From contig NC_090703.1 of assembly GCF_040954835.1 (NCBI RefSeq), positions 12,643,001 to 12,707,000 of the forward strand: 64,000 bases of DNA, read 5' to 3'. Origin of the DNA: Lepisosteus oculatus (taxonomy: Eukaryota; Chordata; Actinopteri; Semionotiformes; Lepisosteidae). The notes below the pieces were generated by a model. The model had not been told where the DNA came from, did not search any database, and saw nothing but the letters and a program-made list of their open reading frames with translations. The stretch's first letter is position 1; every line of letters starts with the position of its first letter. The position numbers and the translations under genes were made by a program. This document shows positions 29,101 to 38,100 of this stretch, one piece after another.

Positions 29101-32100
29101 TTGCCCTTATATTTCGGCGTCGGGGATCTTTTTGCTGTCGTTGCGAACGATCATTTAGTACCTTCTAGCCGCTGGCGCCTGGCGCTGTGGATCACGCCCT
29201 TGTCTCCTGTTCCCAGGTGACGGAGGAGGAGAAGGACCCAGTGTACCTGTACTTCGAGAGCATGATGACCTGTGCCCGAGTGCGCCACTACGCCCACAAG
29301 CGCGCCCAGAGCCAGCCCCTCTGCGCTTGCCGGTCCGTGCTCTGCAGCGGGAGGGTAAGACACCAGATAACCCCGCCTGCTCACTGATGAACGCTGCCGT
29401 CTCACGCCAAGATAAAAGCAGCCATGTCATAATGCCTAGTGATCCTGCAGGATATTGGCTCCTGAATATTAAAAAGCGCAAATGCAATACTTAACTAAAA
29501 AAGGAAATTGCAAAATGAACCCAGGGTCAAAAAGTTTGATTTGTATATAAAAGCCCTAGTCAAAGCAGGGCTTGTAATAAAGATGAACATTTTTTTAGAT
29601 CTCAAAGCAGGAGTTCTTTTAGTGAAAAACACCCCCTTATGTCTTACAAACATTAACTCGTTTTCATTTTTTTCCATCTTAGTAAGAATGCTTGAGTCAG
29701 AATGTTTAGGAATAATTTTTGCCTGTTGTTCAGAAGGAAATACAGGGTACTATTCCGACAAGCAATCTGTAGCACTAAAATTATTTTGAACAACATGCAA
29801 TATTTCATATGAGTCCAGCAGAATTAAGTTATGATTGTTCTGAAATTTTAAATCTTTGCAGGAAGATGATCCGTACCACAGATTTATGGACTCAAAGACT
29901 GGTAAGCCCTGTGATTCTCTTTGTTAGCCTCTTTCTATCCGGGTAAAAAGAAAGTGGGGGACTAGTGAAGGATGTTTACAAACACAGAAGGTGAAAACAG
30001 CACATAGGCCTATCAGCTAAACTTTTACCTCTGTTACTGAAGTCATCTTTTGGGGGCATAATGCTTAATGGTCAGTTGGTGTCATTCTTCAGAGTGTCTT
30101 ATTCTATGATTTAACCCAACAGACGGGAAGCCTGGGATGTTGAGAGCAGACACCCAGGTATCTGCCCCTACCACACCCCAGAAGATCCAGCCCCGCATGC
30201 TGACTCCATCTGAGCCCACTAGGATGCTGGAGATCGTCTCGGAATGCAACTGGGAGCAGGAGCGTGACCGCATCCTGAGGACAGTGTCCCAGCACATGGC
30301 CCAGAATAACCTGGCCCAGTCCTTCAAGGTGGGCCGCTACCTCATTGAGCAGGTGAGCCAGAGCCACAAGAAGGAGGGGTCCGGCTCCGTCATCACGTCC
30401 ACGATCCGCATCTCCCTGCCTGCTGCCGAGACCGACGGAGCGGAACGGACGGCGACGCTGAAGGAGGAGCAGGCGGAGGGGAGCGCCAGCGCCAGGAAGA
30501 AGGAGCTGGAGGTGGTCGAGATGCCCAGCGAAGGCACTTCGAAGTGTGCCGCCAAAAAGCTGCGGAAAATGAAGGACAAACTGTCGAGAGGGAAGGCCTT
30601 GCCCTTCTACACAGGAGTCTCCCCAGCAGGTATCCTGACAGCAAACAAGAAACAGCCAGGCAGCCCACAGCAGGGCCTCATCAAGGTGAGAGCGTGAGCA
30701 CTGCTTATTTCGTTAAACAGAGGGTTTTTTTGCACGGGATGTGAGATTTGAATAGATTTGTTTTGGACGAGAGACGTGCTGATAGCTGTTGCACGTTTGC
30801 CTTGCAAAAGACAATACGGATTTTCTGTGCTAGAACTCGATCCTTTTCGTTTTATTAAAAAAGTGTTTTCTGATTGCCACTGTTCATGTAAGCTGCTCTT
30901 CCCCAATGCTGCAGGTCAATGGCAAATCATACCCACAAGCCAAACTACTGCTGGGCCAGATGGGAGCATTGCACCCAGCCAACAGACTAGCAGCTTACAT
31001 CACTGGCAGACTTCGTCCCAGTGCACTGGAAGCATCGAGTACAGCCCTGCTCAAGCAGTCCAAAGGACTGCCCTCAGGGGAGGGATTGGACACAGGCCTG
31101 ACTGTGGATGGCACGAACGAAGCCAGAGGATCCCAGCGGCCTTCCCTCTCTGCAGCCTCCTCCACTGCCTGCTCCGGCACCACCACGGTCTCATTGAGTA
31201 GTGGCACCGCCTCTCCAGGCATCACCACAGTCACGCAGAAGCTGTCAGGTAAGAGGCCCCGACCCACCCTTCCCTCTTCTGATCTGCTTTCGCCCGTGAT
31301 TTCACATTTGCGGGTAAATTGTGCTCCGCCATTGGGTGCAGGTGTTAATGTGCAGTTAATCCATAGTGCACAGGACTGAAAATAAAACACGTTCTATGTT
31401 AAAAACCACTCTTGTGTTCCTAATATGATATGCTGTACAGACTTCCACTCCAGGGGACCATGCTACACCTGCTGTGCACTTTCTCAGTAGCTGATTTTCC
31501 ATGTACGCGACGCATTCTTTCCTCATGTATTCAGAGGTTACATTTTTTTTAAGTCTTCTATCTTCACTGCGATTGAAAAACCTACTTTATTCCTCAATTT
31601 TGCCCTCAATCTGTTCCCTTATGCAGTACCCAAGCCCACAGTTGGGAAGGTCTTCACCCAGTTTGTGGTCAACAGGATCAGCTCCCTGCAGCAGAGACTG
31701 CCTGGCAGTAGTACTCCTCAGTTGGTCAGCGGCGTGCACAAATTCACCTTGTCGTCTGCGCCCCTGGTGGTGGTCAGCTCGGCTCTGCCTGCTCGGACCC
31801 CTCGGGCAGAGCAGGTGGCGAGGGCTGGGCCTCCTTCCCCTTCCCCCTCAGTGAATTCTGCCTCCAAGGCAAGCCCTAGGGGGCAGTCTTCTCCCGAGAG
31901 CCCTAGTGTTGAGGTGGTCCCTCCAACCAGTAACAGTAGTGCTTCCACTGCCTCCGGCACCTCCGGCACCAGTACGTCCAGTTCTGCCACTGTCATTAAG
32001 GTGTCTGCAGCAGGGCCTCAGGGTCTCCCCATCACCTTCCTCTCTCTCTCTCCTAACCTCCGACTGGGTAAGCTGTGTTCCCGCAGCCCACTGTGCTCAA

Positions 32101-35100
32101 GCCGCTCTGTGTCTGTGGTCTGTCCAGCTTTCCAAATCGCCATCTTGTCCCCACACACCACCAATCCAAATGAGGTGCAGCAGCACGTTTCTTCCATCCG
32201 GTGGGCTTGCCCGTGTACCTGTTGCAGTTCCGGGTATCGTGATTTGTCTTGTGGTTCCATGATCCTTCATTTCCAGCCTAGCTTGCATTCGAGTCCTGAG
32301 TGCCAGCTGCAGCTCGTGCATTTCATTGTGCAGTGTGAGGTTATGTGGTTTTGACATGACATAAACTGCATTGTGAACATGCTGCCATGCATTTTATTTT
32401 TAATTTCTTAATATTCTGTTACCTCTTTGTATTCATTATTACATGCCTTTTGATGTATGATAGGTATAGTTTGGTGTATGGTTTGGTGTCCTTCTTGTTA
32501 CTCTAGTGTACTGCTAAAGTTTAGACGAATCGGTGCTGTAAATCGCACACTGTGCTAAGCTTTTCTAGGTCAGCACAAACGAGATCAGGTCTGGTGTTTT
32601 GCATACTTTGGATTTTGCCAAGATACTTGCACTCATTTCAGTGACAGAACCGTTTTTGACACTACGAGAGTCTCTCTTCACGGTGTCGAGAGTTTGACCG
32701 CCACTGTTGTGATGTTTTTTTCAGAGGAGACCCCAACGCCCACCGCCCCGGCGATGAGCGTCCCAAGTGGAGGCAGCCCCACGGGTGGCGTGAACCCCAC
32801 AAATCGACGCCCTGGCACCCGCCTGCTCCTCATCCCAGTCCAGCCCTCCTCCCCAGCAGTACGCCCGGCCACACCCTCGTTGGGCCCTCAGCTGTCTCCG
32901 GGTCAGAGGATGGTGCTGCAGCCGGTCCGCAGCTCCACCGGCACCACGCTGTTCCGCCACCCCAATGGACAGCTCATTCAGCTGGTCCCTCTCAGCCAGC
33001 TCCGCACAGTCCAGCCCAACGTGCTCATCCGCAACCCAGGTGAGGTTACCTCTTTTGCTGCTCACCTTGTTAATGACTCATTTTCTCATGGTAGTTTTAG
33101 TCAGATGTTTTTTTACCCTTGAGTGTTGTCCTAGAAACTAAAAATGTCTTATTTGCTTTGTAGGTTCTGTGATCCGTTTACCGGCCCCTCCACATCCGCC
33201 TCCAGACTCCACTACGCCCCCTGCTGCTGCTGCTAAGTCTCCTGTGTGCAGCACTGCAGTCCTCGCTGGGCTTTCCCCAAGCACCTCAGCAACTTCTCCC
33301 ACCTCAGGGTCTAAGGCATCTGCTGCAGCAGGGTCTGCACCATCCGCTGTGTCTCAGGCTGCGAAGACGGGGACAGTCCCCAGCATAATGGGACACACAG
33401 AAACCTACACCCTCAGAATCTCTCCTGCCACCGGGACTAAGCTGTCAGTTCAGGGACCAGAATCCAAGCTCATCACCTATAGCTCGGGTGGTCAGCTCCC
33501 TGGCTCTCAGGCTAGTGTGCTTCCCATCACGAGCGGTGGCTTCACTTTGCTTCAGATCCCAAAAACCACCGCTGCTTCCGCAGCCAAGCCCAGTTCAGAA
33601 CTTGTGCAGCCGGTCTTGCTAGAAGTACAGAAGCAGGTTCCAAAGGCAAAGGGTTCCCCTAAAGCTCCCCAGGAACATGCTCCTGCACACGCAGAAGTGG
33701 TTCTGCAGCAGGTAAAGGTGAAGGAAGCTCAAAAAGCTTCTGATCCTGCAAAAACCCAGCAAAAGGAAGAAAGTCCTGACCACTCTGAGGCTGAGGACAC
33801 AGACGCGTCGCTACAGGATGTAACGCCAGCAGGCATCGTTTCCTCTGATCATTCGTACACCAGTGGGCGGGATCCTGTTGAGTTAAAAGGCAGTGATTCT
33901 GACCATTCCTACACATCTGGCCAGATGCAGGACTCTGAAACACTTCTGGATGGAAGTCTGCCAAAACCGCAGAGTGAGACTGACCCCGAGCTTGGTGTAA
34001 CAAACCACAAACCCAGTAAGACTGTACTGGAATCTGGTCAACCTGCTCCCATCGCCCTTCTTAGTGGCAGCTCAAAGTCTTCAGTATCATGTGTTAAGGA
34101 CTCGCTGGCAAAAAATTCTTCTGGCGAAACTTGTGCGGAGTCCTCTACTTCTAAACAGTCTCTACCTCGTACATTTTCTAAAGAAGACGTGAGCTCGGGG
34201 AAATCTGGTGAGACGCGACCTGGTAGGCCAGCATCTGAGGAGGAGGGCTCAGAAAGTCTGAGTTGCACTGAACCATGTACTCATCCCTCTGTGGATACTA
34301 AAGACTGGACTCGCACCAAAAGTGGTGAGAGCTCCAGAGTGGAGATTAAGGAAGAGGTACGAAACCTGGAGGAGGGGGAGGTGGAGGGAGTGGAGGGTGA
34401 ACAAACAGGCGATTCTGAGGTTGACGTGGAAGAAGAAGATGAGAGCGAGGACGATAGTGAGGAAGAGGATAATGAGCCTGCCAGTGTAAGAGAAACAATA
34501 CCTGTCCTTATATTTGCATAGATGATGTGTATCGCTGGTATATGTTAAGTTCAAACAGTGTGGTGCTGATCTCCCTGTGACACAAACTTTCCTTTTTCCT
34601 CCAACAGGAGGAGTCTGACCTGAGTGAGGAAGATGAAGCCATCGATATCGAGACGGTTGAGGAGCTTTCCGAGAAGATCAATATTGCTCGGCTAAAGGCC
34701 GTGGCTGTCCAGATGAAGCTTGATAAAGTGTAAGGATGGAGGTTGAGGCTCTTCGAATTCCAAAATGACTTTACTTCTGTTTTATGTTTTTGTTTGGAAA
34801 TACGTTAACAGGATTGGTGAACTGCAGGTTTCGGATAACTTGCGTGACAGTGAGATGCATGCAAGTTAATCCTTGTTCTCTTCTCAGGATTTAGGTTCAG
34901 CTGTAAGGATTTACTGTATTGAAACCGGGTATTCAGAGAAAAATGACGCCAATCTTAAAAAGAGATGTTTGCTAGGACAACTTTGAGCTGCTTGTTTTCT
35001 ATTCATGATTAATAAATGATTAATAAATCATGTACTGAACTTTTTGTTCAGTACATGATTTATTAATATAAAGACAAAACTACTTCCATTATATAAACAT

Positions 35101-38100
35101 TACCAAAACTATTTCACAGACGGAGCATTCATGAAGCGAAGAGGAAAGCTTCTGGAATGAAACCAAAGGTATGCCGTTTTTTTTTAAATGACTTTTTACA
35201 GTTAAAGGCTTAATGAATTTGGGGGTTTATTTCTAAAATACAATAATGGCGAAGCAAAAATCCAAAGTGAATATTCTCTTGATGTTTTAATTTGGCTCAG
35301 CTAAAGCTCCAGCCTGGCGGCAGAGAGGAAGACGAGGTGGGAAGTGCCTCCTCCCTGCGGATCAACCACACGGTCAACGAGCGCCGACGGCGCAGCGAAC
35401 TGAGGGAGCTCTTCGATAACATGAAGAAAGTGCTGGGCCTGGAAAACCTGCCCAAGGCATCCAAGTTTTACATCCTCCGGCAGGTAAGAGAGTCATCTTT
35501 GTATTTCTAATCCCTGCACCTTGATTGTCCCTGCCCACAATTCTAATATTTACTAATACACAAGATTTGCGATTACTCCAGATTTTGTGCCAAACCCTTG
35601 TCTTTCTAAACATTCTCAAAATAAGTAAAATAATATAATACAGTTCACTCTCTCCCCAGGTTACACAAGATTATGTAAATTCGACTTTATGTAAAAACCT
35701 CCCAAGAGTACTATAAAAACACTTTCATGTTACAGGGGGGTTGTTTTAGATAAGTAAAGAGCAAGTAGTGACGTGAGTTCCTTCCATCCATGGTGTTTAT
35801 TTAGAGCATAATAGGCCTGCTGTGGCCTCTTACCATTAGGGCTCCATTTGACTTTCATTTTTTTATCATGCACGTGACTTCATGTATACTCGTTTTGTTG
35901 AACATTTTGAGTATTTTGAGTAATCCCTGTTGTGTTCATATCATGGCAGCACTAAAGGGATTATATTATTTACCATGTATGTTATTTTGTGATTAACTGC
36001 TGAGCAGCACATTTTAAAGTAATTATATGTTCAGTACATGATTTATACATTTTTTTAAAGTTAATTCTTTCACCACTGTCTCTAGTTTAGTGTGCACTTT
36101 TTAAGTGTGAGCTATATGTTTCACCATTGCTGTTAAGAAAGGAGGAAGTCTGTAATGTTCCCTTTTGGTGAGGGATGGGCTGACCAGCTCTGGTGGAGGG
36201 AGAGGATGTGGAGGACTTGTTACCGACTGACTGCTGCCACCTTTGCCACTGAAAGAGGAAGAGCAGGCTGGGTTTCTGTGGGTCCTGTATTAAAAACTGA
36301 AGAAAGGAAAAAGAGGAGCTTCTCAAGATTCCCATACAAAGGGAAAATGTACCTGATTCCATCTAGGCTCCAGTCACCCTGCCAAAGTATTCAGAAACCG
36401 AGCTGCCACGGCTGTTCCTTTCCTGTTCTTGATAATCCTTTGCCATTTTCAGGCTCTCAATGAGATCCAGGCTCTGGTCGATGAGTCTGACCGTCTGGAA
36501 GCACAGAAGAACATGCTGATGCGGAAGAGATCTGTCTTCATCAAAAAGGTTGCCCAGACGTCTGGTAAGTCTGGTTTTAATGAGATGTACATTAGAGGTA
36601 TACCTTAATGTATTTCTCTTTTGTAAGAAATTAAGTATATTCATCCACCATAACTGTCCTCTGAATCCTGTTAATTATTTTTTATGTTGGTGGTACAGTA
36701 CATTAAAATTTACTTGATTAAATATAGATGTATTTCTTATATATATATGTTATTTTTCCTTATCCTGAGACTCTGGTTATGTTCTTTCTACAGGAAAGAC
36801 GGAGGAATTGATAATCAAGAAGCTGGAGTATATCTGTGCCAAACAGAAATCGCTGGAGACTCAGCGGAAGAAGTTGGCCCAGAGAAACAGTAGCAAGACG
36901 GTGACTACACAGCCTCACCCGGAGCCAGCCTTGAGTATGGGCAGCCTGACCAGTCCAAGCTCACCTGTCAGAAGACCCCTGATCCTGTCCAAGAGGAGGT
37001 CATCAGCCCCCCAGCCCACAGGTCAGCTCAGTCACCCACTTTTCGACCCAAGTCAGAAAAGGCGAACACGTGAACTTTGCCATTTTCAGCCAGGGAGAAA
37101 TTCTCAGTCTGTAACCCCAAATGAGAACAAAACAGGGTTACACCCACCCTTAGCTGAAAATTTATGGCACTAGTCACCAAAAAAAACTCCATTGGATCAT
37201 GTTATGTCAGAGTAAAATTATACCACAAGGCCACATTATTTGGGAGCCATATTGAATTTTTGACAAAGATTTGAGTAATTTGTATCTGATCGAAACTGAA
37301 TCGAAACTGGAATTCGGTAATGTTTGAAACTTTATGAGCCATGCTATGCCATGCCTATGATAAAATTGCATTCGTGACTGGGTGGTTGGTCACGTGGTCT
37401 GAGCTCCATCATTTTATGAAAAACGCTTAATCAGCTTCTCTTCCAAAACTGTGAGGCCAAAGAAGAGTCTTTTTTTTTTATTGAAATGACAAAACGTAAA
37501 TTTAATTTTGAAAAGCCTTATTTGTAGACTGATGACAATTGGGACTCAAGCCTCTTTTTCCTCAGGTTTTATGACTAAAATGCCGTATGACAGTAGAAGA
37601 AGCAATCTCTCCCTGTTCCTGTTCTATAGGCTTACCCAGCTCAGTGTCGTCTCCGCTGGCCAGTCCGTCCTTGAGTGCTGGCAGCAGCACGGTGCCAGCA
37701 GAGGGAAGCATTTTAACGTTCAAGGCTCATGCCCCTGCACCCAGTCCTCTGTCAAGCACCATCCTGCACTCGGACACAAACGCTCTTACTGCTGAAATTG
37801 AAGGCGTGCCCATTTCGTCAATCCCTGGTATGCTGTGGCTAGACCTGAAAGCCAATTGCCGTCTCCTGCTTTTGTTGCATGTTAAATCTTACAATAACTG
37901 ATGGTTTTAAGATATTAATCTTGTTAAAATAACTGGTGTCTTTACTAGGGGATCAATGCTGGTCTAAAATTACTACTGTCATTACTACGCCGATATAGAA
38001 GTGTAAAATGAAACGGTTTAATGAAAGCCCACAGTTTAGGATTTTAAGAATCTTTTTTCCCCCCCCATTTCAGGTGTAGCTTCCGTGACTATTGAGGTCC

